A DNA stretch of 64,000 bases, taken from assembly GCA_905178155.1 (NCBI GenBank), contig CAJINV010000027.1, positions 61,697 through 125,696 on the forward strand, in the 5' to 3' direction. Below, one piece after another: positions 9,162-17,545 of the stretch; position 1 is the stretch's first letter; the number at the start of each line of letters is the position of its first letter. The translations under genes were made by a program, and so were the position numbers. This stretch comes from Amoebophrya sp. A120. Taxonomy: Eukaryota; Sar; Dinophyceae; Syndiniales; Amoebophryaceae. The notes under the pieces are model-generated. The model saw only the letters and a list, made by a program, of their open reading frames with translations, made no database searches and was not told the origin of the DNA.

Positions 9162-10361
9162 TCCGCAGATCTGCTTCAAGGTCGGACGCCGTTATGCGGA
9201 CCTCCACTTCGCGCACCAAACTATGAACTGCAAAAGTATCGCACTCGTATAAATGCATTACAAATTTCCTCAGCATGAGAAATAAAATTTGTCATGCTGA
9301 TTTACGCCAAGAAAAAGATTTGTAATGCATGATTGCAATTACTACGAGTACGATACTTTTGCACAGGATATTGAGTAGCGATCCGGAAACTGGATCTCCA
9401 TGCAGGGATCGACGATGGAGAACATGGCACGATTGTATCCAAAAAAAAAAAACTGCCATCCCCATCCAATTTGTCATGCAAAACATGTATGAATTTCTGT
9501 GTTTGTGATGCATAAAATGAATGGGGATGGTTATTTTTTCCTGCATAGACTGGCCCCGCCCCGGTGCGTGTAGAGGTGCGCGTGCGGCGGTTTGCCGTAG
9601 ATCATCGCGTAAAGGATTATCCCCAACGACCAAATATCCGTCTCCGGCCGCATTTTCATACTGGACTCGTACTGCTCGCCCTGGTGGAAGGCCTCCGGGG
9701 CCATGTACAGAACCGTCCCGCAGTGGCCGTGCCTGCTAATGTGGGTTTTGTTCGGTTCCAGCACCCTGGCGAGCCCGAAGTCGGACAGCTTCACCTTGGT
9801 CCGATTGTCGAACAACAGAAAGTATGCTGCGCAAAAGTACCGCACTGCTACTCATTGCAAGTAGAACCATGCATGACAAATCGATGTATAATTTTTATAC
9901 CTAGAAGTCGCCAACCTAGCATGACAAATTGCATTTTGAAAGTTGAGAACAGTTCTTCTACTTGCAATAAGACAAGACTTATTCTGTGCGATCCATTTGG
10001 ATTGCGTACGAAGTTGCCGGGTTTATTCAGGTCAAAGTGCACGATCTTCTGTGCGTGAATGAAGCGGACCGCGGCAACCATTTGTGTGAAGCAATGCAGG
10101 ATAACCGACAACGGACTCCTTACCGGCCACCGACGCGACGCGCGCGCGGTTTTCCTTGGTCGTCTGGAATGCAGCACCGGTCATGCTCGGTGCTGCATTC
10201 CAGACGACATGGGTCGTAGAGAATCTGCATGACAAGTCTCGCAACGTTCCAGACCCAGACATATTTGCATTTGACAGGCCGCTGCTGCTGACGATAGCCA
10301 TCTCGACCTGTCCAACATATCCATAATCGCACACGAAGAGTCCTCCATAATCGAAGCAGAA
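9162..10361 (-). CDS. Protein Ser/Thr kinase, Mps1/TTK-like, fragmented
   Basis: On the (-) strand, exon 10361-10277 reads as a kinase hinge (FVCDYGYVGQVEMAIV). A segment ending at 10009 gives the catalytic loop IVHFDLNKPGNFV. Exon 9817-9548 gives KVKLSDFGLAR, GTVLYMAPEAF and DIWSLGIILYAMIYGKPP. Exon 9430-9371 reads AMFSIVDPCMEIQFPD. The last two stretches resemble the Mps1/TTK spindle-checkpoint kinases. The catalytic Asp, DFG and APE are all present. Introners at 9823-10008 and 9436-9547 fall between conserved motifs, and precise excision restores them (GNF joins VLFDNRTKVKL). The N-lobe glycine loop and Lys are not found, and a G repeat replaces part of one introner, so the locus may be broken. 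Confidence 0.7.
9222..9370. mobile_element. Introner, family B, no direct repeat visible
   Basis: It starts TATGAACTGCAAAAGTATC and ends CTTTTGCACAGGATA. The flanks CAAAC and TTGAG do not match. On the (-) strand the kinase frame continues best if the element alone, without 5 bp, is removed. Confidence 0.75.
9436..9547. mobile_element. Introner, family O, 112 bp
   Basis: It starts TATCC, then a run of A, then CTGCCATCCCCATCC. The other end is GGGGATGG, a T-rich run and CTGCATA. The flanks are GATTG and GACTG, one mismatch. It is the shortest complete element here, and its removal joins two kinase segments in frame on the (-) strand. Confidence 0.75.
9823..10008. mobile_element. Introner, family B, inside the kinase catalytic region
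   Basis: The left end is TATGCTGCGCAAAAGTACC and the right end ATTGCGTA; flanks GAAAG and CGAAG have one mismatch. It separates the catalytic loop from the DFG segment, and excision by the 5-bp rule restores the kinase frame. Confidence 0.75.
10091..10157 (+). repeat. G repeat, copy 3 of 9
   Basis: It has a different leader, GCAATGCAGGATAACCGACA, shared with copy 4. It lies between a kinase segment and a half introner. Confidence 0.75.
10158..10276. mobile_element. Right half of a family A introner
   Basis: It ends CCAGACCCAGACATATTTG then CATTTGACA. The left end is replaced by the G repeat. A small inverted repeat around GTCGTCTGGAATGCAGCACC lies inside. Confidence 0.6.
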
Positions 10362-10366
10362 GATGA

Positions 10367-10410
10367 TATGCAGGAGAAAAACAAGTGTGTGTAGTGTAAA
10401 TCTTTTGGAC
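10367..10410. mobile_element. One end of an introner, family I-like
   Basis: TATGCAGGAGAAAAACAAGTG then TAGTGTAAATC has the family I arrangement. It bounds the first kinase exon, where removal of 5 bp (10362-10366) sets the (-) strand frame. Its partner end is not found. Confidence 0.45.
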
Positions 10411-10625
10411 GCCGGAAAGCGCCAACATCACTTGCAATTTGGCGCAGGTGGTAAAATAGAACAAGTCCGTGCTCCTGTATTAAACCCGGCACGATGACTG
10501 TAGCGGGTGCCCTTTAGTATACAGCTCCCTAAAAATTACATTCTTCGGCATTACGGAAGATCTACACTAGCAAGCACATTTTTTTCGCTGCGACACAACC
10601 TACAGGCCACAATCAGAGTCTGCAC

Positions 10626-12237
10626 GAACTGGTAACACCATTAAGCGGATGTGGTGCGGCTGCGGGCAGTGCATTTTCCGACGTTTCGCAACAGCTGCCG
10701 CCGCCACCACAATTGGACCTTTCCTATGTTCATTTGTCGCGTCAGCCTTCGTCCCTGGTCGGGTTGAGCAATAACACGAGCGTTGACGACGGCGGCGTCC
10801 CTGCAGGCTCGCTGGATATGAGCAACAATACCTTGGACAGCATGACGCCTCCGACTCCCCCTGTCCTCCGATACCTTGGACAGCAATGCAGGATAACCGA
10901 CAACGGACTCCTTACCGGCCACCGACGCGACACGCGCGCGCGGTTTTCCTTGCGGCCAACCGACAACTCCTTTCCTTTACCACCCCCTAGTCAAGATGGG
11001 GAATCGGCTAGACAAGTCCACAAGTTTTGGCTGTTTTGCATGACAACTTTGGGCTCGAAGCGTAGTGCTCCTGTTTGAGGTAGTTCAGCAGCATCACGCA
11101 TCTAGTACATCGTGCTGACTGGAGCATTACAAATCCCAAAACACAACTGCAAAATGCTTCTCATGGGGCTTCGCATGACAAACATTTTGAGCCTGCAGAT
11201 TAGCATGACAATTCTGGGACGGGGACGCTTTTACACAGAATAGCCCAGCGGCTCATCCGGGACCAGTTGAAGTTGTCGCTCGCCCTCTTCCAATACCAAC
11301 TGCAAAAATGTCTGGGGCTGGAAGAATGCTGCAAGACTTGTCATGCAGGTTTTGTATGATCCATGATTTCTGTGATGCACCGCGTAGCATTACAGAGTTA
11401 GTGGGTGCCTCCTGATGCCCATACCGCATGAGAAATACCGTAACCGCGTAGCAGAAACTGGACTGGTGTTGCTCCTCACGCATTACAGATTTTTGTAGGA
11501 TCCAAAGGCAGCACCAGCATAACAAGCTGGAACCCTATTCCGGACCCACTCATATTTGCATTTATGCATATACAAGGGGCACGAAAGGCCTGCGAGCAGG
11601 TCGTCGGTGCTCCGGAACAGGTGGTCGTCAACAGGCGTCGGGTGCTGCAGAAGCAGTATCAGAAGATCGTGGGAGCCATCCGAGACACCGTATCATACTG
11701 AAAACTTTATCGTACTGGCAGGTGCGACGTGGTATAAAATCTGTCTGCATCTTCGTCCACAAAAAAAAATTTCCTTTGAAACGCAATTTTTTGCAAGATA
11801 GCGCAGAGTCGTCTTAGACACGTTGCCGTGTGCTGAGTTCGGCCACAATCCAACCATTGTGGAGAAACCTTTTTTCTTTGAACAGACGAAATCAACAAGC
11901 TCCATCTGTCAGGCTGACATGAATCTTTTCGACATGTCTACTTAGCTGTCTTTGAAGACCCGTAGAAAGACACACTGCCAGCTTGATGTAAAGTTTTCAG
12001 TTTGAGAACGCAAAGAGCGAATCGACGCGGTGGTCAAGCTGCTGGAGCAGCATGACAATGTCGTGGAGCGCGGCTACTACCAGGCCATGTACGGAACAAC
12101 TGTCGAACAAAACATTGTGCGCAGCCAGACCACAAACGGAGATGCTAGTGCCGGCACTAGGCTACAACAGGGACAGCCGAGTAACTCTCTCGTCGCGCGG
12201 CCAGTAACTCTCTCGTCGCGCGTCTCTCGGCTCGTTG
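10626..12237 (+). CDS. Paralogue of part of the giant 20.7-40.2 kb gene
   Basis: Exons 11248-11293, 11576-11690 and 12013-12237 join in frame after the introners are removed. The product reads RDQLKLSLALFQGARKACEQ then VVGAPEQVVVNRRRVLQKQY, aligning with the giant gene's LRDQFSLQQQLFSSARSF and KVAGAPEQVVINKRRVLLKE. Exon 10626-10882 (PPPPQLDLSYVHLSRQP) may belong to it but is cut off by a G repeat and a truncated introner. Introners fall at other positions than in the giant gene. The 3' end runs into a G repeat at 12238. A broken gene is as likely as a working one. Confidence 0.5.
10883..10951 (+). repeat. G repeat, copy 4 of 9
   Basis: Same leader as copy 3 (GCAATGCAGGATAACCG). It replaces the left end of a family C introner. 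Confidence 0.75.
10952..11242. mobile_element. Family C introner lacking its left terminus
   Basis: AGTCAAGATGGGGAATCGGC and CATTACAAATCCC are internal family C sequence, and GGGACGCTTTTACACAGAATA is the right end. The left TATCCTGAG box is gone. Confidence 0.65.
11294..11570. mobile_element. Introner, family A
   Basis: It starts TACCAACTGCAAAAATGTC and ends ATTTGCATTTATGCATA; flanks TCCAA and TACAA have one mismatch. Excision joins LSLALFQ to GARKACEQ in frame. Confidence 0.75.
11691..12007. mobile_element. Introner, family M
   Basis: The ends TATCATACTGAAAACTTTAT and GTAAAGTTTTCAGTTTGAGA are inverted. The direct repeat is weak. The internal TTTGTNATGC motif is not obvious, so M may be a separate lineage. 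Removing 5 further bp keeps the frame. Confidence 0.6.
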
Positions 12238-12302
12238 TCACCCCCGACGCACCAACGGACTCCTTACCGGCCACCGACGCGACACGCGCGCGCGGTTTTC
12301 CT
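12238..12302 (+). repeat. G repeat, copy 5 of 9
   Basis: It has the CCCCGACGCACCAACGG leader and full core. It follows a short direct repeat CCAGTAACTCTCTCGTCGCG (12162-12230 region). Confidence 0.75.
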
Positions 12303-13631
12303 CATTTGGAAATGGGATCCTTCAATTGGTGCTTACGATACGACTCTGGACTTGCCGACGACATTGCGATACTGGTTGTGGATGAGAAAACGATGCTACG
12401 ATGGGAAACCGATGCTCTAATGGGAGAAGATGACGTGATGAGGATTGGGGCACGAAGCTTGTGGAAGTTGTTTATGGATTTATGCTATACAGATTTGGAC
12501 TTACGATTTAGAATTCCATGTAGGATATAGACTTTTAGTTTCGGCCTGTTTCTGTATCAAGCTTCTGTAAGATTTATGGTTTTAGATTTTGACTATGAGA
12601 AAAAGCGTTGGGGGCGGTTTGGGTAAATGAAAACTGGTTGGAAACGCTATTTCTCATAGATCAAATTGCAAAAATGAACAGGATGATAAGAAAAAGGAAG
12701 CGAAATCGATCGAGCAAGAAAAAGACCAAAAACCAAGGAAAAGCAAGCAAATTCTTGCCACGATCGACAGAAAAAGGAAAAGGAAAAGAGAAGAAGAAGA
12801 AGGCAAAGACATTAGGTTTGATTTACATTGGATCCGCATGAAAAACTGGACTTTCTTACTACTTTCAAGGAGCGGAGCCATGGCTACGGTCACAATGGGC
12901 AAGGTTAGGAATACGAATTTAGCATAAGAAACTGGAAAAACTAGACTGCGGATTAAGGATTTGTAATGCGAACCTATTGAATTTGAACTAGTTTTAGTTG
13001 GTGTTCGATTATGATCTCGGTATGCTTGCGGTTGAGAATTAACCTCTCCATTTCGAAACTAGATCCTTCAATTGGTGGAGAACCTGGGCATAGTTCGACT
13101 CAGATGCAACGCGTAGCCTTACCGTTTTAGCTAGATACCCCACCACTATGACCCCGAGCAGAATGCTGAAGGAAAAGCCGCACCGCAGAAGCAGGGAAGA
13201 CCGCCGCAAAGAAACCGCAAAACAACCAGAACAGGAAGAAAGAAGGCTTGCTATAGGGTCTATAGCAACAGACGAGAACTCACCTGGACCGCAGGCGAAG
13301 TAGAAAACAGTGGAGATGTACGAACCACGCACGACGTGGGGTGTTGATGGAGTACGACCGCGCGAAATTGATTTGGACGGGGAAATGCTGCAACAGGATA
13401 GATTGGAAACCGACAAGACCAGTCCCAGAACCGGAGGCCGCTTTCGTTATTTCTAGCACTACACGGGAAAGATTTGTTACACGGGATTTGTTTTTAGACC
13501 ACGGGATATATTTGTTTAACGAGACCTCAGTCGCGCTACAGAGTTCGCGGGAACTAGTTCGACAAACGACGCGGCTGGGGTACGTTCCAAGATTTGTTTA
13601 CGGATACGGGTTTTATTTGGGTTCACGATTT
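12303..13631. other. Weakly coding stretch, no confident gene
   Basis: A (+) frame from ATG at 13316 (MYEPRTTWGVDGVRPREIDL) and another ending at the G repeat (LFLDHGIYLFNETSVALQ) look partly protein-like. A (-) frame at 13039-13416 has a hydrophobic segment. I cannot choose between them. Confidence 0.25.
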
Positions 13632-13679
13632 ACGGACTCCTTACCGGCCACCGACACGACGCGCGCGCGGTTTTCCTTG
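13632..13679 (+). repeat. G repeat, copy 6 of 9
   Basis: The core is present from CGGACTCCTTACCGGCC; the leader is absent. Confidence 0.7.
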
Positions 13680-14146
13680 TCGCAGCGGCAAAGCTTCTTT
13701 GCGTGTCTTGCATTCATTTTCTCGTGCATCAGTCGTGTACAGTAGCTAGATTGACATTGTATAATTTCTCCCCTTTTGCTGTTCCTCGCGCAGTTCATGA
13801 GTCGCCTTTCTTCAACTGGAAAATGAAAAAATTCGCGGCCAGGAAAATCAACAATGGTTTTCAATTTTTATGCAAGACAAATGTCCGTCGAAGTTGTGAT
13901 GCTGTTTTTCATATACAGTAACAAAGGCACGTAGAACAACTCGAAGGCGAAGTGGAGGAAGTCGAAGCAAATCCTTGATGTCGAAGCAAATCCTTGATAT
14001 CGAGGTTGCTGTGGTGTATGTTGAGAGTGAGATGAGGGACGAGGGCATACAAGCAAAACCATTCACACAACGAAAATAGGCCATGTTCTTGGTGCATAAT
14101 GCAGTACATTCAACAAAAAAAGTCTCACTTGCTATACAGCAAAGCT

Positions 14147-14420
14147 TATCCACTGCAAACATGTCGGGTGGTCTGGAAATTTCTTATGCTATTTCAGCAA
14201 TATTAATGGTTGGCGTACTGCAATTTGCAGCTAAGCATGACAAGTTTACAGCTAGTTCGTACATGATGCTGCGTTTTCCGCAAGGAGGCCCGCGCTTTTG
14301 GTGACACGCATGAGGCTTTATTTTCGCTTCTCATGCATGACAGAATTGAGAGTGAGGGGAAACCAACAAGACAAACCTTTATTCATCTTCCAGACCACCC
14401 AGACGTATTTGCGATGCATA
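14147..14420. mobile_element. Introner, family A, diverged
   Basis: It starts TATCCACTGCAAACATGTC and ends CGTATTTGCGATGCATA. No direct repeat remains. Confidence 0.55.
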
Positions 14421-14857
14421 ACTACCCAGACGTTGCCCGCGTAGTTTTGGCGCTTCTTCTCCTTCTGCTAACCTTCGTAGCTTGGCCGGCGGGACTCGGG
14501 ACACGGTACCGTGGGTCTGGAGAGTTGCAGCTGGTACTTCTGCATCAGTATACACTACAAACACGTCTGTGTCTGGAAGGACGCAAACCTGTGATGTGGA
14601 AACTGAAACGGGCAAAAATCAGTGCTGCATGGGCTGCGGTTGCAAAGGGTGTGCGTTGTTGTCGTGCAGAAGAGGGGTCCAGGAGTCTCCGCAGAGTTTG
14701 TCATGCCCCTTGTTTAATACTCCATGGTACAGACCTCCTTGCAGTGACAGAAACGGCATGAAAGATGGCTTCTTCCTTCAAGACCCAGACACATTTTTGC
14801 ATTTGATAATCAGCGCAGCTGCGTATCGTTCCGACGCTTTCAGCTCCATGACATGCG
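14421..14857 (+). CDS. Short gene segment with a transmembrane helix
   Basis: Segments 14426-14548 and 14814-14857 join in frame after the family A introner is excised. The product reads YPDVARVVLALLLLLLTFVA, a clear membrane helix, then WPAGLGTRYRGSGELQLVLL and HQRSCVSFRRFQLHDM. It enters another introner at 14858 whose right half is missing, so its continuation is unknown. It may belong with the exons at 15.3-17.5 kb. Confidence 0.45.
14549..14808. mobile_element. Introner, family A
   Basis: It ends CATTTTTGCATTTGATA, and its left end TATACACTACAAACACGTC is diverged. The direct repeat ATCAG is perfect (14544-14548 and 14809-14813). Excision keeps the frame. Confidence 0.8.
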
Positions 14858-14943
14858 TATCCGATGCGAATGTGTCTGGGTTCTTTGGTAAACTGGAACT
14901 TGTTATGCTTGCCTTGTATTTCTGCAAAAGCTGTATTGCATCA
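14858..14943. mobile_element. Left half of a family A introner
   Basis: TATCCGATGCGAATGTGTC then GGGTTC and CTTGTTATGC match family A. The copy is cut at the G repeat. Confidence 0.6.
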
Positions 14944-14990
14944 GCGGACTCCTTACCGGCCACCGACGCGACGCGCGCGCGCGGTTTTCT
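14944..14990 (+). repeat. G repeat, copy 7 of 9
   Basis: It interrupts the introner at 14858 and is followed by the duplicated GGACGTGGA insertion site. Confidence 0.75.
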
Positions 14991-15001
14991 GTGGACGTGG
15001 A

Positions 15002-15160
15002 TATCAAATGCAAAAATATCTGGGCCTCGAAAGTTGGAACTTGTGATGCTAACTTTGGACTCTAAAAAAAATCTGTATTGCATGACCAGCAAGAGGAGCC
15101 ACGTTTGTGCTACGCGAGGAGGGCATTTGTCATGCGGAAATGGCATCAGGAAAATTGCTT
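15002..15160. mobile_element. Left part of a family A introner, duplicate of 8600-8758
   Basis: It starts TATCAAATGCAAAAATATC and is nearly identical to 8600-8758, including the flank GGACGTGGA. The right third is missing. Confidence 0.75.
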
Positions 15161-15179
15161 ACGCGGCATGATCTGAGAC

Positions 15180-15286
15180 GGCCACCAATCTCTCATGCAG
15201 AGAAATTTGTCTCTCTCTCATGCAGAGAAATTTGTCTTGCTGAATTGACAACAAATGTGTAGCTGTAACACTTTTTTCGTTCGATA
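15180..15286. mobile_element. Right part of a family E introner
   Basis: GTGTAGCTGTAACAC, a T-run and TTCGATA form the family E right end. A 20-bp unit containing CTCATGCAGAGAAATTTGTC is tandemly duplicated inside. The left end is absent. Confidence 0.55.
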
Positions 15287-15291
15287 TTGAC

Positions 15292-16865
15292 GAGGAGTTA
15301 AGCCTATCCTTCGACGACCTCTGTCGGTCGTCCGTGGCGGAGCTAACCCAGATCCTTTTGGACGCGCTTCAGCGGCGGCCGCTCGACCTGCCGAATGATA
15401 TTCTTTGCAAAAGTATAAAAATCGACGTATTAGTATGTCGTGGTATTAAAAACTATTGCAATTGTACACATTAGCTGCTCAGCATCTTGACAAAAAATGG
15501 AACAATATTTCATGCTGATTTAGCTTGGGAGAAAGATGATTTGTCTTGTATGACTGCGATAATTCGACGTACGAGCACGAGTGCAAGAATACTTTTTCAT
15601 CGAGGATAACTGACCCGGCCCAGCAAGTCGTTTTACTATGGGGAGGGGGGATTTTTCATTCTGATACCAGCGCGGTCCTTCTCATCCGGGACCAACAAGC
15701 CTCAGCTCTATCCTGTGCAAAAGCATCGTATTCGTATAAATGCAAGTCTTGCATTACAAATCTTTCTTTTAAGGCAAATCAGCATTACAAATTTTATTTC
15801 TCATGCTGAGAAAATTTGTAATGCATTTATACGAGTGCGATACTTTTGCAGTTCATAAGCTCCGAAGGCAAGCAACGTATCCTGTGCAAAAGTATCGCAC
15901 TCGTATTGCAATCATGCATATACTAATCGTAATCTTTTTCTTAAGGTAAATCAACATGACAGATTTTCTTGTTTCTCATGCTGTCTGAGGAAATTTTTGT
16001 ATAGTGCATTTATAATATTAATACCACGAGCGCGATACTTGTTTTGCAAGTCATACGACGAGCGCGAATTTGATTTTTGGCATCGGCTACAGCAAGACCG
16101 CCACGGAGCACATGGACAATATCAAAAGGAAAAATCCCCCCTCCCCATATCAAAACGAAGTTTCTGATGCAGGATTTGCGTACACAAATCAGCTTTGTAT
16201 TGCAGGAAGGCACTGCGGTCGGATCCCCAAGCTAGGTAGGGGCGTATGCGTCTAGTTGTTCAGCATGGTAAGCGGCTCCCCTTTAGGCCCAACAGCATGA
16301 CAAATCGCTTCCATAATGGGGCAGAAGCTTCTGCCCTTGTCTTCTTGCAAAACAAATCTGATTTGTGACCTCAAATCAGCAACACAAATTTTCGCAAACA
16401 TGCATTTTCAATATGGGGAGGGGGGATTTTTCCTCTCAATAGTTCCAGCCAGACGACCAGACCGAAGAGGGGAAGAAGATGGCCGCGGACGCTTTTTCCA
16501 ACATTGCTATGCAAAGCCCGGAGGAGAAGCTTTCCGAAGATCCGCTGGACCCCGATGGGCTGCACTCAGCCTGGGTATCAAATGTAAAAATGTCTGGGTC
16601 TGGAAGAATTCAACTTGTCATGCTAAATCTGAAGCATGCAAAAATCTGTGTTGCATGATTACCAAAAGTCGTCCAGTTTTGACCAAGTCGGGAGGTAGTT
16701 TCTCATGCAGGATAGGCATTAGAAAGGTCTCGCAGAATCTGCCATGCTAGGTTCTGCATTCCAGACCTCATGGGTCAGGGAAAAGCAGCATGACAAATCG
16801 CGCACTCTTCCAGACCCAGACATTTTTACATTTGATACTGGGACACCTTTTACGATTCTTTTCTT
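15292..16865 (+). CDS. Unrecognised gene fragment, about six exons
   Basis: The segments between introners read SLSFDDLCRSSVAELTQILL then DALQRRPLDLPND (to 15398), a short piece from 15614, SAVLLIRDQQASA (to 15708), KASN (15863-15877), REFDFWHRLQQDRHGAHGQ (16061-16119), MAADAFSNIAMQSPEEKLSE (16446-16575) and DTFYDSFLS (16843 to the G repeat). The 5-bp rule holds at 15399, 15709, 15878 and 16576. At the family D copy a 4-bp offset gives the better protein. No family is recognised. Both ends are cut by truncated introners or G repeats. Confidence 0.45.
15399..15608. mobile_element. Introner, family B, 210 bp
   Basis: It starts TATTCTTTGCAAAAGTATA and ends CATCGAGGATA; flanks AATGA and ACTGA have one mismatch. 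Confidence 0.65.
15632..15666. mobile_element. Right end of a family D introner
   Basis: ATGGGGAGGGGGGATTTTTC then ATTCTGATA is the family D right terminus. No left half is present. Confidence 0.6.
15709..15857. mobile_element. Introner, family B
   Basis: It starts TATCCTGTGCAAAAGCATC and ends CTTTTGCAGTTCATA. The direct repeat AGCTC is perfect. Confidence 0.85.
15878..16055. mobile_element. Introner, family B
   Basis: It starts TATCCTGTGCAAAAGTATC and ends TTTGCAAGTCATA; flanks CAACG and CGACG. Only 20 bp separate it from the previous copy, giving a 15-nt exon. Confidence 0.8.
16120..16441. mobile_element. Introner, family D
   Basis: It starts TATCAAAAGGAAAAATCC and ends GGGGGATTTTTCCTCTCAATA. 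The flanks GACAA and GTTCC do not match. Confidence 0.75.
16576..16837. mobile_element. Introner, family A
   Basis: It starts TATCAAATGTAAAAATGTC and ends CATTTTTACATTTGATA. The direct repeat CTGGG is perfect (16571-16575 and 16838-16842). Confidence 0.85.
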
Positions 16866-16867
16866 TC

Positions 16868-16914
16868 CGGACTCCTTACCGGCCACCGACGCGACACGCG
16901 CGCGGTTTTCCTTG
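16868..16914 (+). repeat. G repeat, copy 8 of 9
   Basis: The core lies between an exon and a half introner, as at copies 1, 3 and 4. Confidence 0.75.
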
Positions 16915-16939
16915 CGAAAGGGAATAGTGAGGACACTGT

Positions 16940-17131
16940 AATGCGCTGCCAAGCATGACATGTATTTCCGTGGTTTTGAGTTGCGTACTTCGCATGAGAA
17001 ACTGCGTTTTTGCATGACAGGCAAGACGAGGAGCTCTTTGCGGTGACGCAACACAGAGTTCAGAGTCATGCCAGATTAGCATGACAAATCTCGCAACTTC
17101 CCAGAGGACCCAGACATAGTTGCACTGGATA
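16940..17131. mobile_element. Right half of a family A introner
   Basis: Internal CATGACATG and GCATGAGAAACTGCG motifs lead to AGACATAGTTGCACTGGATA. The left end is replaced by the G repeat. Confidence 0.6.
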
Positions 17132-17507
17132 AGGGGGAAGAATTACCGATTTTAGCGGAAGAGATTGCCGATGCGGAGGAGCTGTGCTTCTTCTTCGAGA
17201 ACGAAAATTTGTCGAGACGAGATTATTCACCTTCGTCAAAATCTCCCTCCAAATCAACAACGCGAGCGGGGCCTGGAGGTGCGCAACTATCCTCGTCGAA
17301 ACAAACCACGACGGTTGTTATCCAAAAGCAAACCCTGGGTCTGTTGATGAAGCAGGCAGTTGAGATCACGACGGCGTTCCGGACAGATTTGCTCATCCTG
17401 GAGTTTGACGAAGTAATTCTGTCGAAGAAGAACGAGAAAATCGAGAAGCTAGACAGTCAAATCAAGCAATTCTGGGTCAAGAAAGTGAATCAGCTCGCAG
17501 GACCGCA
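17132..17507 (+). CDS. Exon of an unrecognised gene, coiled-coil-like end
   Basis: The (+) frame from about 17137 reads EELPILAEEIADAEELCFFF, then a Ser/Thr-rich linker, then VVIQKQTLGLLMKQAVEITT and EVILSKKNEKIEKLDSQIKQ. The last part is heptad-like. It stops at a G repeat, so it is truncated or continues beyond an unseen junction. It probably belongs with the 15.3-16.9 kb exons. Confidence 0.45.
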
Positions 17508-17545
17508 CGCCGGCCACCGACGCGACACGCGCGCGGTTTTCCTTG
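17508..17545 (+). repeat. G repeat, copy 9 of 9 (last)
   Basis: A shortened copy starting at GCCGGCCACCGACGCGACAC. None is seen from here to the window end. Confidence 0.7.
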
